A DNA stretch of 64,000 nt from JAWXUU01 sp044426045. Lineage in GTDB: Bacteria > Bacillota > Clostridia > Christensenellales > CAMQZB01. This document shows, one piece after another, positions 32,189 to 40,513 of this stretch (position 1 is the stretch's first letter; each line of letters begins with the position of its first letter). The position numbers and the translations under genes are program-made. The DNA is taken from contig JAWXUX010000002.1 in assembly GCA_044426045.1 (NCBI GenBank), positions 62,001 to 126,000 of the forward strand. The letters run 5' to 3'. The notes beneath the pieces are model-generated. The model was given only the letters and a program-made list of their open reading frames with translations, had not been told where the DNA came from and made no database searches.

Positions 32189-33334
32189 TTATTCTCCTTT
32201 ATTTTCGCCATGAACATACACTACTTTTTGTGGGTTGACTGCGTTTTTGATTTTTGATATTGCCTCGCTGTCGGCATGCCCACTAGTGTGCAAATTCACG
32301 ATTTTTATGCCTAAGTTTTCAATTTCCTTTAGAAAGTTTTTCACGCTTTCGCTTTTTGTTTTATATCCGCCCCACATTGAATATATCAGCACTGCATTTT
32401 CCGCCCCTCTCACTTCCGTCAATTTTTTTATCACCCCAAGGCTTGAAGATGACACTAGCATTGAGATTTTTGGCATTTTGGCGGTGGTGTGATAGCTTAT
32501 GAATTTTTTGTTATAGGCGTTTTTTAGTTCGGCGGTTTGTTCTTTTGTGATTTTGCGGTGAACGCAGAGATAGCAATTTTTGAATTTTGCGGGGTTTGGG
32601 ATGTTTTTCAGCATGCCAGCGATTTCAGACATTGTTTTTTGCATGATAAAATCGTGCTGTGTTTTTGTGCTTGCTTTATAAAAACTTACTAGCCTGTCGA
32701 TATTTGTTGAGGCTTGCATTATATACACAGTGCTGTTTTCTGCCATGATTTTTTCAGCTTCTTTTTGAAGTGCGTATTCTGATTTTGTGCTGGTTGATAG
32801 CCTTTGACCATTGGTGTTTTCACAAATCAGAATATCTATATTTTTCGGAAGATTACAAAGCAGTTTATCAAATGATTTTCTGCCGTGCGATCTGAAATCA
32901 CCTGTGTATAAAATGGTTTTATCGGCGGTTTTTATTTCAAACATAAAGCTGTCAAAACATGAATGGTCGCAAAGGTGTGCAGTGATTTTACAATCGCCAA
33001 CATTGATTTCTTCACCCGCTTTGAATGTTACAATTTTGGGGATGTTTTCCTCGCAAATTGATTTGTTATACGACAGCAATTTGAAGGTATCTTCCCCCAT
33101 ATATATTGAATTTGCACACGCTTTGCTTGTGAGAAGTCCCGCGTGGTCGAGGTGGCTGTGGGATATGAAAATAGCGTCGTATTTTTCTTTCAGCACACGG
33201 TTTTCTACACTTTTGGTTTCGGTGGTTTCTTCGAGTGCTTTGCCACATTCAAGCAGAATTCTTGTGCTTTTTGTTGTTATTTCAATAAGGTTTTCACCGA
33301 TTTTGTTTTCTCCACGCAATATTTTAACGTCCAT
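32189..33334 (-). CDS. Metallo-beta-lactamase fold hydrolase, beta-CASP/RNase J-like
   Basis: 381 residues from MDVKILRGENKIGENLIEIT; AGGAGG lies directly before this ATG, and the longer frame overlaps the upstream gene. Metal ligands: HSHLDH at 59-64, His120, and Asp146 in YTGDFRSHG. The C-terminal HTSGHAD and VYVHGE blocks are those of RNase J and other beta-CASP nucleases. It is smaller than RNase J (about 550) and lacks its C-terminal domain. It probably cleaves or trims RNA or DNA; the substrate is unknown. Confidence 0.82.
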   Translation of the reverse strand: MDVKILRGENKIGENLIEITTKSTRILLECGKALEETTETKSVENRVLKEKYDAIFISHSHLDHAGLLTSKACANSIYMGEDTFKLLSYNKSICEENIPKIVTFKAGEEINVGDCKITAHLCDHSCFDSFMFEIKTADKTILYTGDFRSHGRKSFDKLLCNLPKNIDILICENTNGQRLSTSTKSEYALQKEAEKIMAENSTVYIMQASTNIDRLVSFYKASTKTQHDFIMQKTMSEIAGMLKNIPNPAKFKNCYLCVHRKITKEQTAELKNAYNKKFISYHTTAKMPKISMLVSSSSLGVIKKLTEVRGAENAVLIYSMWGGYKTKSESVKNFLKEIENLGIKIVNLHTSGHADSEAISKIKNAVNPQKVVYVHGENKGE

Positions 33335-33341
33335 ATTCCTC

Positions 33342-33707
33342 CTAGTTGAAAAGTTTATCCAAATCCACGCATTTGTCGCATGAATAGTGCTGTTCACGCT
33401 CGAGCGTGTAGCTTTCAATTTCAAAATGCTGTGCGATTTTTTCAATTTGCTCGCTTGTGATACATTTATCCGCAAAGATGATGTGTTGATTTTTTGCAAT
33501 GTCAAACATCACTCTGCCACGGGGAAATGTCACAAAATCTGCATATTTGCAACTTGGGAACTTTGATATTTGCAGTTCGTCCCACACGATATAATGGACA
33601 AAATTGCTGTCTATTCGACTTGTTTTTGGGGCTTGCTTGCCATCACATGCTTCACAGGTTTTTGCAAAAATTCCTTCTTCTAGTTGCCAAAAAATTCCTA
33701 TTTTCAT
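33342..33707 (-). CDS. Small protein of unknown function with two CxxC pairs
   Basis: 121 residues from MKIGIFWQLEEGIFAKTCEA with AAAGGAG 8 bases upstream. It contains CEAC near the N-terminus and CDKC near the C-terminus, and a conserved-looking block FPRGRVMFDI with a following FADKC. This could be a small zinc-stabilised domain. I do not recognise the family. It lies 19 bases after the exonuclease-like gene and 7 bases before the metallo-nuclease gene. Confidence 0.75.
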   Translation of the reverse strand: MKIGIFWQLEEGIFAKTCEACDGKQAPKTSRIDSNFVHYIVWDELQISKFPSCKYADFVTFPRGRVMFDIAKNQHIIFADKCITSEQIEKIAQHFEIESYTLEREQHYSCDKCVDLDKLFN

Positions 33708-33726
33708 TTTGTTTCTCCTTTCTGGT

Positions 33727-34326
33727 TTACTTATATATGTTGATGAGTAGCAACGCAGTTGCGAGTGCATATTGCCACTCTTCTTTGATTTTTTCGTATG
33801 AAATATTGAGTTTTTCGCACAGTGTTGATATTTTATAATCTAGCGCTGAAAGCTTAACTTCTCTTGCAAGCTCCAAGGTGTCAGTCAGCTTGTTATCAAA
33901 TGTGTAGCCAAGCGTTTCACCCTCGCGTTTTATAAACTTCATGTCAAAACCTTTCAAGTTGTGACCGCAAATTATCGCGTTACCACAAAATTTATAGAAA
34001 TCATTGAACATTTCCGACATAAAAAGTCCGTTCATCTCGTCGCTATATTCTTTGTGCGTTTGCGTGGTTGTGCCGTCGTGCTTCCAATTTGTTGAGAAAA
34101 CCTCCGTTATGGTTGAGCCTTTCATCTTCACTGCCCCAAATTCCGTGATGTAGTCGCAAGTGGGGTCACGCCCCTCGACATCCACTGAAACGCAGACGAT
34201 TTCTTTACCTTCAAGTGCTGGGTTTTGTTTGGTTGTTTGCGGTTTTGAAAAAAGGTCGCATTTTTCAATTTCAAAAGGCTCTGGGGTGATTAGAATATAA
34301 TTTTTTGGGGTTTTTGATGTTTGCAT
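33727..34326 (-). CDS. DEDD 3'-5' exonuclease-like protein with altered last motif
   Basis: 199 residues; AAGGAGG 5 bases before the ATG. The first motif reads VSVDVEG (Asp49, Glu51), the second GHNLKGFDMKF (Asp128), in line with the RNase T/DnaQ fold. The last motif, normally His-x4-Asp, reads WQYALATAL, so neither the general-base His nor the fourth metal-binding Asp is seen. The protein may be inactive as a nuclease, use a different residue, or bind nucleic acid only. Middle gene of the 35536-31233 operon. Confidence 0.72.
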   Translation of the reverse strand: MQTSKTPKNYILITPEPFEIEKCDLFSKPQTTKQNPALEGKEIVCVSVDVEGRDPTCDYITEFGAVKMKGSTITEVFSTNWKHDGTTTQTHKEYSDEMNGLFMSEMFNDFYKFCGNAIICGHNLKGFDMKFIKREGETLGYTFDNKLTDTLELAREVKLSALDYKISTLCEKLNISYEKIKEEWQYALATALLLINIYK

Positions 34327-34405
34327 ATTATCCTCCTTGGTATTTCAATATTGATATATCTATATCTCTATTTGATTTTATAAGCAAGGCGTGAACCTTG
34401 CTTAT

Positions 34406-35164
34406 TTAAAATGCTTTTAGCAATGTTATTTCGTTGTTTTTCGTTATCATAAATATGTTGATGTTATATTTTTCAAACAATTGAATAATCCCTTTGTCGC
34501 CCTCTTTATATTCTTCATGTTGCGGACTGTCTTCGTGGAACATGATGCCGAGGTGGATATTTTCCATGCTGGCAGTTATATCAAATTCAGACTTCAAAAA
34601 TTTCAAATATCTGTCTCCCTTTTTTATTGGGATAGAATATGACACGATTTCTGCAATCATTCTGAGAAGTTTTTCCCCTGATTTTTCCGGTTTGTATTCA
34701 ATAAGAAAACTGTCATTTGAACATTTTCTTTTTAAAACCAAATCAACGTTAGCTGCCTTATGATTATGTGCGGTTGGCAGTTGATAGTCTATTATGCCAT
34801 ATTCTTTGCTGTGCCATTTTTCATTACATGCTTTATCGCAACCAAGCACGGCTTGATAGTATTGACATCTGCAAAGATACGGTTCTGTTATCCTAGCTCT
34901 TTTTCCTTTGCTACTCTCTTTTTCACGATTTTCATAATACTGTTTTTCATGACCTTTATAATACTTATAGCAACTTCTAGGCAATAATTCGATTTGATTA
35001 AAATCATATTGAAGTACTTTTTTTATTGCGGACTGATAGATATCTGGTGTTTTGCAATTCAAATCGGGACAATTATATAGATACCCACCGCAATCTTCCT
35101 TGCGTTTTTCAGCACTTCTGCACTCAAGATTTTCAAAAAAACGACACGATGTTTTTTCAGCCAT
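34406..35164 (-). CDS. Cys-rich protein with PD-(D/E)xK nuclease-like core
   Basis: 252 residues. The first 115 residues hold ten Cys (7, 15, 25, 32, 37, 65, 98, 100, 109, 113), suggesting zinc or iron-sulfur binding as in Cas4/AddB-type nucleases. Then NVDLVLKRK (Asp141) and FLIEYKPEKSG (Glu156, Lys158) match the D...ExK arrangement of PD-(D/E)xK nucleases. Family not recognised; the nuclease reading is inference. AGAGGAAA precedes the ATG, 12 bases after the preceding gene. Confidence 0.6.
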   Translation of the reverse strand: MAEKTSCRFFENLECRSAEKRKEDCGGYLYNCPDLNCKTPDIYQSAIKKVLQYDFNQIELLPRSCYKYYKGHEKQYYENREKESSKGKRARITEPYLCRCQYYQAVLGCDKACNEKWHSKEYGIIDYQLPTAHNHKAANVDLVLKRKCSNDSFLIEYKPEKSGEKLLRMIAEIVSYSIPIKKGDRYLKFLKSEFDITASMENIHLGIMFHEDSPQHEEYKEGDKGIIQLFEKYNINIFMITKNNEITLLKAF

Positions 35165-35176
35165 AACACTTTCCTC

Positions 35177-35536
35177 TTATTTTTTTCTGAAGTAGCTGGC
35201 GTTTTTTATGCCAGTCACACTGTCGCCAACCCATTTGCTTGTGGCGGATTTTGCGCCGTATTGCGAGCAATATTCGCCGTATTGAAAAAGGTAGCCAAAA
35301 CATGCGCCGATGCCTTGCTTTTCAAATTTTTCCATTTCGCAACAAAACACATCTCTGCGATATTTCACATACGCTTCTGTTGGCGGAATTTGCAAATAAT
35401 CGTTGCAAAACTTGATGTTTTTTTGCAAATCAACATTATCCAAATCACTTAAAAACACGTCGAAATATGGTGAATTTTCAACAAATCCCCTCGTGCCCTT
35501 ATATGTTCTTATAAAATCAATTGTATCAAAATCCAT
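35177..35536 (-). CDS. Protein of unknown function, 119 residues, first gene of nuclease/FtsZ-like operon
   Basis: From MDFDTIDFIRTYKGTRGFVE, preceded by GAAGGTGG; the longer frame from 35584 is possible but less well supported. Soluble, mixed alpha/beta composition, with a CC pair near the middle and an aromatic-rich stretch GIGACFGYLFQYGEYCSQYG. No family recognised. Transcribed from the promoter at 35641-35669. Confidence 0.65.
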   Translation of the reverse strand: MDFDTIDFIRTYKGTRGFVENSPYFDVFLSDLDNVDLQKNIKFCNDYLQIPPTEAYVKYRRDVFCCEMEKFEKQGIGACFGYLFQYGEYCSQYGAKSATSKWVGDSVTGIKNASYFRKK

Positions 35537-35640
35537 ACTTCCACCTTCGAGGACACTTCTAAAAAGTCTTAACGCAAATCTCAATTCCCAAAAAAGGCTT
35601 GATTTTTCGCAAAATTTCTAGAAAAATTCCACCTTTAATA

Positions 35641-35669
35641 TAAATACCACACTTTTTCACGTTTGTCAA
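35641..35669 (-). promoter_or_regulatory. Promoter of the nuclease/FtsZ-like operon
   Basis: TTGACA (35664-35669), 17 bases, TATTTA (35641-35646) on the minus strand, about 100 bases before the first gene; no later promoter of similar quality was seen before 31233. Confidence 0.7.
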
Positions 35670-35711
35670 TAGGTTTTTCAATATTTATATTCCATATCGC
35701 TATTTTTTTTA

Positions 35712-36215
35712 CTAATCTGCGGGTTTTAACTCTTTTTGCATCCAGAGGATGTCGTGCCACTCATTAAATTTGTAGCCCGCGTTTTTAAATCTGCCCACTT
35801 CTTGGAAATCGTATTTTTCGTGCATTGATATGCTTGGGGCGTTTGGGATTGTTATGCATGAAAACGCGTTGTAGTATCCTTTATCTTTCAGGCTTGCAAG
35901 CAGTTTATCATATAGTTTTGTGCCGATGCCTTTGGTCATTTGGGCGTTATCGACATAAATTGACACATTCACACTGAAACGATAGGCTTGCCTTTGATTG
36001 TGCGCAGATGCATAGCAATAGCCAAGAACCTTGCCATCTTGCTCGTAGACAAAAAACGGAAAATCCTTTGCAATCGACATTATTCGCGTTTTGAATTCTT
36101 CAAGCGTTGGTACATCGATTTCAAATGTGTAGGACGTGGTTTTTATGTAGTGGGCATAGATATTCAGTATTTCAGCACAATCTTTTTCTTCTAGTGGTCT
36201 TATAATTGTTATCAT
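35712..36215 (-). CDS. GNAT N-acetyltransferase, phosphinothricin-acetyltransferase-like
   Basis: 167 residues from MITIIRPLEEKDCAEILNIY. TTSYTFEIDVPTLEEF, VNVSIYVDNAQMTKGIGTKLY and YDFQEVGRFKNAGYKFNEWHDILWMQKEL follow the Pat/Bar/YncA pattern, with the acetyl-CoA loop Q-x-x-x-GIG. Such enzymes acetylate amines of small molecules. A TTG three codons earlier may serve as start. Just 11 bases after the Fic gene, so likely co-transcribed with it. Confidence 0.85.
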   Translation of the reverse strand: MITIIRPLEEKDCAEILNIYAHYIKTTSYTFEIDVPTLEEFKTRIMSIAKDFPFFVYEQDGKVLGYCYASAHNQRQAYRFSVNVSIYVDNAQMTKGIGTKLYDKLLASLKDKGYYNAFSCITIPNAPSISMHEKYDFQEVGRFKNAGYKFNEWHDILWMQKELKPAD

Positions 36216-36226
36216 ATTATTCAATC

Positions 36227-37045
36227 CTAATCTTTATCTTGCGATACGTGCATTGCTCTGTTTTTTAGGGGATGATTTGCGTTTAGCAATAAATTTTCAA
36301 AGAAATTTTCTAAAAATTCAGTATTTTTATAGATATCCTTTGTGTGGTTATTGAAATTTGCCCTGACTAGCGCATTTCGAAAATACCACGAATGCTCTGC
36401 AAACATATTGTTTTCGATATTAAAGCCAAGCGTGCGAAGATATTTTATTGCAAAGACCGCCATCGCCCTTGTGTTGCCTTCGCCAAATGGGTGGACTTGC
36501 CAAATTCGCGATACAAAATCTGCGATGTGGGCTGATTTTTCAATTTTTGAAAGATTGCGATAGGAAAAATCACGTTCGCAATTAAAATCATATTCAAGTG
36601 TAGCTTTAATGTTTTGCCAACTTGCATAAAACACCGATTCACCATCAAGAACCCATTCGTCCTTGCTTATATCATAGTCGCGGATTTTACCGCCAAAGTC
36701 GAATTCTTCAAACAATCTTTTGTGGATTGTTATATATTCCGAGATGTTGAAACTGAAGGTTTTTTCACTTAAAATTTCGGCTATTCTTGATGAAACTTTG
36801 TCGGCTTCTTCAGTGCTTTCTTCATCCGCTTTTCTTTCTTTACTTGCTTTATAATAATTGTTTATTCTAGATTTGACTTCTTCAAATGTTATATCGTCTT
36901 CAATATTCGCTTTGGCAGTTGCTATCAAATATTCGCTTGTTTTTAAGCCGTCAACTTCTTGAAGTCCAATAGCAGTTTCCCAAATGACACTTTTTTCATG
37001 TTTATTTGGTTCGCCAAGTTTTTTATATTCATCAAAATTAGGCAT
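36227..37045 (-). CDS. Fic-domain protein
   Basis: 272 residues with HPFGEGNTR (His185) as catalytic loop, the classical AMPylation motif. Near the N-terminus SVIWET (residues 19-24) resembles the inhibitory (S/T)xxxE(G/N) motif, changed at the last position; if functional it would make this a self-inhibited class. Fic enzymes transfer AMP or other groups to protein hydroxyls. GGAGG 6 bases before the ATG and a promoter at 37071-37099. Confidence 0.88.
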   Translation of the reverse strand: MPNFDEYKKLGEPNKHEKSVIWETAIGLQEVDGLKTSEYLIATAKANIEDDITFEEVKSRINNYYKASKERKADEESTEEADKVSSRIAEILSEKTFSFNISEYITIHKRLFEEFDFGGKIRDYDISKDEWVLDGESVFYASWQNIKATLEYDFNCERDFSYRNLSKIEKSAHIADFVSRIWQVHPFGEGNTRAMAVFAIKYLRTLGFNIENNMFAEHSWYFRNALVRANFNNHTKDIYKNTEFLENFFENLLLNANHPLKNRAMHVSQDKD

Positions 37046-37070
37046 ATGCTATCCTCCGAAATTTTCTTTT

Positions 37071-37099
37071 ATTATATCACAATAAGCGTTATTTTGCAA
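37071..37099 (-). promoter_or_regulatory. Promoter of fic-GNAT
   Basis: TTGCAA (37094-37099), 17 bases, TATAAT (37071-37076) on the minus strand. Confidence 0.75.
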
Positions 37100-37189
37100 T
37101 AGGATATATTCGTGGTTTTAAAAATGTTGACCCTCCTTATGGCAATAGGCACTTTGATGTTATATTTTTGTGTTTAATTTGCTTTTCGT

Positions 37190-37218
37190 ATTGACAATTT
37201 GAGTTTCTCGTTGTACAC
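37190..37218 (+). promoter_or_regulatory. Promoter of the second alcohol dehydrogenase
   Basis: TTGACA (37190-37195), 17 bases, TACACT (37213-37218), overlapping a TATAAT at 37218-37223 that is too far from this -35 box. Confidence 0.55.
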
Positions 37219-37256
37219 TATAATAAATATGTTTTTATATGGAGGAAAAAAATATA

Positions 37257-38441
37257 ATGAGTAATTTCGTATTCTTGAGACCTACTAAGATTGTTTTTGA
37301 AAACAATGCCGAAGAGCAAACTGGGGCTCAGCTTGAAAGTTTTGGAGCAACAAAGGTTTTGATTCATTATGGCTCTGAAAGGGTTATCAAAACGGGACTT
37401 ATGAAAAAAATCACTGATTCAATGGACGCTTGCGGGATTGAATACGCTTTCCTTGGTGGCGTTGTTCCAAATCCTAGACTTTCAAAAGTTCAAGACGGTG
37501 TTGATATTTGCAAAAAAGAAGGGATTGATTTTATCCTTGCTGTTGGCGGAGGTTCTGTTATTGACTCTACAAAAGCAATGGCTCTTGGTGCGAAATATGA
37601 CGGTGACGTTTGGGATATTTTCGAAAAGAAAGCGGTTGCAACTGCGGCACTTCCAATCGGTTGCGTTTTGACAATTCCGGCAGCGGGAAGCGAGATGTCC
37701 ACTGGCTCTGTTATCACAAAAGATGAAGGCATGCTCAAGCGCGATTATGGCAGTGATTTGATTGCTTCCAAATTTTCTATTCTTGACCCACTTCTCACTC
37801 ACACTTTGCCAAAAAGCGAAACTGTTAACGGCATAGTTGATATTATCATGCACACCCTTGAAAGATATTTCCACGGCTGTGAAGATTTCGATATCACTGA
37901 CAGCATTTCCGAAGGGCTTTTGAAATCAGTTATGAGAAATGGTCTTATTTTGATGGAAGACCCTGCAAATGCTGCAGCAAGGGAAAGCATCATGTGGTCG
38001 GCTACCCTTTCACACAACAACCTCACTGGTTGCGGAAGTGGTGGGGGCGATTGGTCAACACACAATATTGAACATGAGCTTAGCGGTCTTTTTGACGTTG
38101 CTCACGGTGCTGGACTTTCTTCAGTTTGGGGAAGTTGGGCGAGATACGTTCTTGATTCAAACCCACACAGACTTGCAAAATTTGCGGTGAATGTTATGGG
38201 TGTTGCTCCGCTTGCAACTGAAAACGAAACTGGTCTTGCGGGAATTGTTGCAATGGAAGAATATTTTGCGGGAATTGGCGCACCAATTTCAATTTCTCAG
38301 CTTTTGGGAGGAAAAGAAGTTTCCGACGAAGAAATCGACTTTATGGCAAGAAGTGCAACCCACTTTGAAACTCGCACATTCGGAGCTATGAAAAAACTTG
38401 GAAAAGACGATATTGCCAAAATTTATACTATGGCAAAATAA
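37257..38441 (+). CDS. Iron-containing alcohol dehydrogenase, YqhD/BdhA-like
   Basis: 394 residues from MSNFVFLRPTKIVFENNAEE; GGAGG lies 11 bases upstream, inside the alternative six-codon longer start. AVGGGSVIDSTKAMALG is the cofactor-binding motif, and VDIIMHTLERYF with HNIEHELSGLFDVAHGAG holds the metal-binding residues. Likely an NADPH-dependent aldehyde reductase/butanol dehydrogenase. Ends before a strong terminator. It belongs to a different branch of the family from the enzyme at 29923. Confidence 0.92.
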   Translation: MSNFVFLRPTKIVFENNAEEQTGAQLESFGATKVLIHYGSERVIKTGLMKKITDSMDACGIEYAFLGGVVPNPRLSKVQDGVDICKKEGIDFILAVGGGSVIDSTKAMALGAKYDGDVWDIFEKKAVATAALPIGCVLTIPAAGSEMSTGSVITKDEGMLKRDYGSDLIASKFSILDPLLTHTLPKSETVNGIVDIIMHTLERYFHGCEDFDITDSISEGLLKSVMRNGLILMEDPANAAARESIMWSATLSHNNLTGCGSGGGDWSTHNIEHELSGLFDVAHGAGLSSVWGSWARYVLDSNPHRLAKFAVNVMGVAPLATENETGLAGIVAMEEYFAGIGAPISISQLLGGKEVSDEEIDFMARSATHFETRTFGAMKKLGKDDIAKIYTMAK

Positions 38442-38476
38442 GTTGAATTAGGCTGAATAAAATTAATGTTAAAATC

Positions 38477-38516
38477 AAAATGTCAAGAGCAACCGAAACT
38501 GCTCTTGACATTTTTT
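38477..38516 (+). terminator. Terminator after the second alcohol dehydrogenase
   Basis: AAATGTCAAGAGCA and TGCTCTTGACATTT form a 14-bp stem followed by a T run. Confidence 0.92.
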
Positions 38517-38542
38517 ATTTTCATTATTGTATTATAACATTA

Positions 38543-38573
38543 AAAACCCCGAAAAGCATATGTTTACGGGGGT
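38543..38573 (-). terminator. Terminator of the His/Gly microprotein gene
   Basis: On the minus strand AAAACCCCC and GGGGTTTTT bracket an 18-base loop; the T run follows. Confidence 0.7.
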
Positions 38574-38611
38574 TTTAGCAAAAATTGCTTGTTTTTATTA
38601 CAATGGCACTT

Positions 38612-38803
38612 TTAAATTATCACGATTGCGAGGGTGATTGCAACGCTTATCACGAGTGCTAGCCCCAACACATAAACACAACAACCCATTCTTCTTCTTG
38701 GGTGATGATGTCTGTTTCCGCCACCGCGACCACCATGTCCGCCATGTCCGCCGTGACCGCCGCCGTGACCGCCGCCGCCATGTCCCATGTTTCTGTTTTG
38801 CAT
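38612..38803 (-). CDS. His/Gly-rich single-pass membrane microprotein, 63 residues
   Basis: From MQNRNMGHGGGGHGGGHGG with AAGGAGA 8 bases upstream. Residues 7-30 are almost only Gly and His, followed by HHHPRRR, a CC pair and one transmembrane helix (about residues 40-61) reaching the C-terminus. The layout suggests a cytoplasmic metal-binding or condensate-forming head on a membrane anchor. Monocistronic, with a terminator; unknown function. Confidence 0.72.
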   Translation of the reverse strand: MQNRNMGHGGGGHGGGHGGHGGHGGRGGGNRHHHPRRRMGCCVYVLGLALVISVAITLAIVII

Positions 38804-38899
38804 GTTTAATCTCCTTTTTGATTTATTAGGATGATTATACCACACAAAAGTGGGAATTTCAATACTTTCAGAAAATTTAGCTGAAATTAGTGGTTGATT

Positions 38900-40288
38900 T
38901 TATATGTTTCTTGCCATCAAAACGCCCATAACTGATGCCATCATGAGCCCGCGTGTCCAACCGCTTGAATCGCCAAGGCAATGAAGGTTTTTCACGTTTG
39001 TGTTGAATTTATCATCCATTTTCACTTTGTTAGAATAAAATTTGAGCTCTGGTGAATAAAGCAATGTTTCGTCAGAAGCGAACCCCGGCACAACTTTATC
39101 TACTGCGTGGATGAAGTTTATTATGTTTGTCATTGCGCGATACGGCATTGCTGAGGTGATATCCCCTGCAACTGCATCTGGAAGGGTTGGCACGATGTTT
39201 GAGCGTGAAAGCTCATCTTGCCACGTGCGCTTGCCGTCGATGATGTCGCCAAAACGTTGCACGAGAAGTTGACCCGCACCAAGCATGTTTGTGAGCTCGC
39301 CAACTTTTTTTGCGTATTCAATCGGTTGATTGAAAGGTTCGGTGAAGTTGTGTGAACACAAAATTGCAAGGTTTGTGTTGTTTGATTTCAAATCTTTATA
39401 TGAATGACCATTCACAACCGCAAGATCGTTATCATAGTTTTCTTGGCTGACAAATCCGCCTGGGTTTTGGCAGAATGTGCGGACTTTGTTTTTGAATGGT
39501 TTTGGATAGCCAATGAGTTTTGATTCATACAAAACGTCGTTGACCCTTTCCATGATTTCGTTTCGCACTTCCACTCTCACGCCGATATCAACTGTTCCTG
39601 GGGCGTGGGCGATATCGTGCTGTTTACACACGTTTTCAAGCCAATCGGCGCCACGTCTGCCTGTTGCGATGATGATTTTTTCGCCTTGGATAGTGAACTC
39701 ACCGTCTTTTTTATTTTGAAAAATGCCACCCGTGCAAACTTCGTTTTCGATTGTGATGTTTTTGCATTCGGTTGAAAACAAAATTTCCACGCCGTTTGCA
39801 AGAAGGTACTGTTCGATTGCAAAATATATTTCTTGCGCCTTTTCCGTGCCCAAATGGCGAATCGGACAATCGACAAGCTTGAGGCTTGCACCGATTGCTT
39901 TTCGGCGGATTTCTTTTAGTTCTTCAGTGACGTTCACACCTTCAATTTTAGTGTCCGCGCCGAATTCAAGATAGATTTTGTCGGTATAATTTATCATCTC
40001 TTGGGCAAATTCACTGCCGATAAGGTCGGGCAAATCACCGCCCACTTCATAGCTTAGCGACAGTTTTCCGTCAGAAAATGCACCCGCACCAGAAAATCCC
40101 GTTGTGATGTGGCAGTTTGGCTTGCAGTTAACGCATTTTTTAGTTTTACTTTTTGGGCATGCACGATTTTCTATGCTCACGCCTTTTTCAACAATGACAA
40201 TACTTTTGTCACTGCCACTTTTCACAAGCTCGAGTGCCGTGAAAATCCCCGCTGGACCTGCGCCAATAATGATTACATCCTTTTTCAT
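38900..40288 (-). CDS. FAD-dependent dehydrogenase of uncharacterised type
   Basis: 462 residues from MKKDVIIIGAGPAGIFTALE with GGAGG 9 bases upstream. The N-terminus is the FAD-binding Rossmann motif. Conserved features include CPKSKTKKCVNCKPNCHITTGFSGAGAFSDGKL with a Cys cluster, IIIATGRRGADWL and GDSSGWTRGLMMASVMG near the end. The family resembles HI0933/COG2509-type flavoproteins without known substrate. It lies behind a riboswitch-like leader, so its expression probably follows a purine-type ligand. Confidence 0.85.
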   Translation of the reverse strand: MKKDVIIIGAGPAGIFTALELVKSGSDKSIVIVEKGVSIENRACPKSKTKKCVNCKPNCHITTGFSGAGAFSDGKLSLSYEVGGDLPDLIGSEFAQEMINYTDKIYLEFGADTKIEGVNVTEELKEIRRKAIGASLKLVDCPIRHLGTEKAQEIYFAIEQYLLANGVEILFSTECKNITIENEVCTGGIFQNKKDGEFTIQGEKIIIATGRRGADWLENVCKQHDIAHAPGTVDIGVRVEVRNEIMERVNDVLYESKLIGYPKPFKNKVRTFCQNPGGFVSQENYDNDLAVVNGHSYKDLKSNNTNLAILCSHNFTEPFNQPIEYAKKVGELTNMLGAGQLLVQRFGDIIDGKRTWQDELSRSNIVPTLPDAVAGDITSAMPYRAMTNIINFIHAVDKVVPGFASDETLLYSPELKFYSNKVKMDDKFNTNVKNLHCLGDSSGWTRGLMMASVMGVLMARNI

Positions 40289-40349
40289 AACAAATACCTC
40301 CAAAAATTGAAAAACGCCCACAGTTTATGCCACGCCCCCGAATGGGTAC
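40289..40349 (-). promoter_or_regulatory. Expression platform of the riboswitch-like leader
   Basis: The RNA segment starting in the 3' strand of P3 can form an alternative hairpin with the downstream AACUG/GGCAUA segment, and the stretch ends in a GUUUUUC tract near 40309. Switching between the aptamer and this hairpin would give transcription control. Confidence 0.5.
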
Positions 40350-40409
40350 GCCATAGTAAACTGTAAGCAGTTTGTAGAAACGTCCGCCTATTATGCAGAC
40401 ATATATGAA
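40350..40409 (-). promoter_or_regulatory. Purine-riboswitch-like aptamer (guanine-type core, variant loops)
   Basis: Minus-strand RNA: P1 UCAUA (40404-40408)/UAUGG (40351-40355); P2 GUCUGC/GCGGAC with 7-nt loop AUAAUAG; J2/3 GUUUCUAC (40374-40381); P3 AAACUG/CAGUUU; J3/1 AC followed by UAUGG, which places C at the ligand-pairing position (C74 in the xpt numbering). The P3 loop is only CUUA, so the usual L2-L3 kissing interaction is absent. The core fits the purine class; the ligand is inferred. Confidence 0.6.
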
Positions 40410-40424
40410 GTCTTTCCGTGAGTT

Positions 40425-40453
40425 ATTATATACATTTTTGACTTTTTTGTCAA
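40425..40453 (-). promoter_or_regulatory. Promoter of the riboswitch-FAD dehydrogenase unit
   Basis: TTGACA (40448-40453), 17 bases, TATAAT (40425-40430): perfect consensus on the minus strand. Confidence 0.88.
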
Positions 40454-40513
40454 GAATTATCCTTGAAATTTATATTTTTTGTACTTTAGTATAAAAGTTT
40501 CGGTGTTTTAGCA

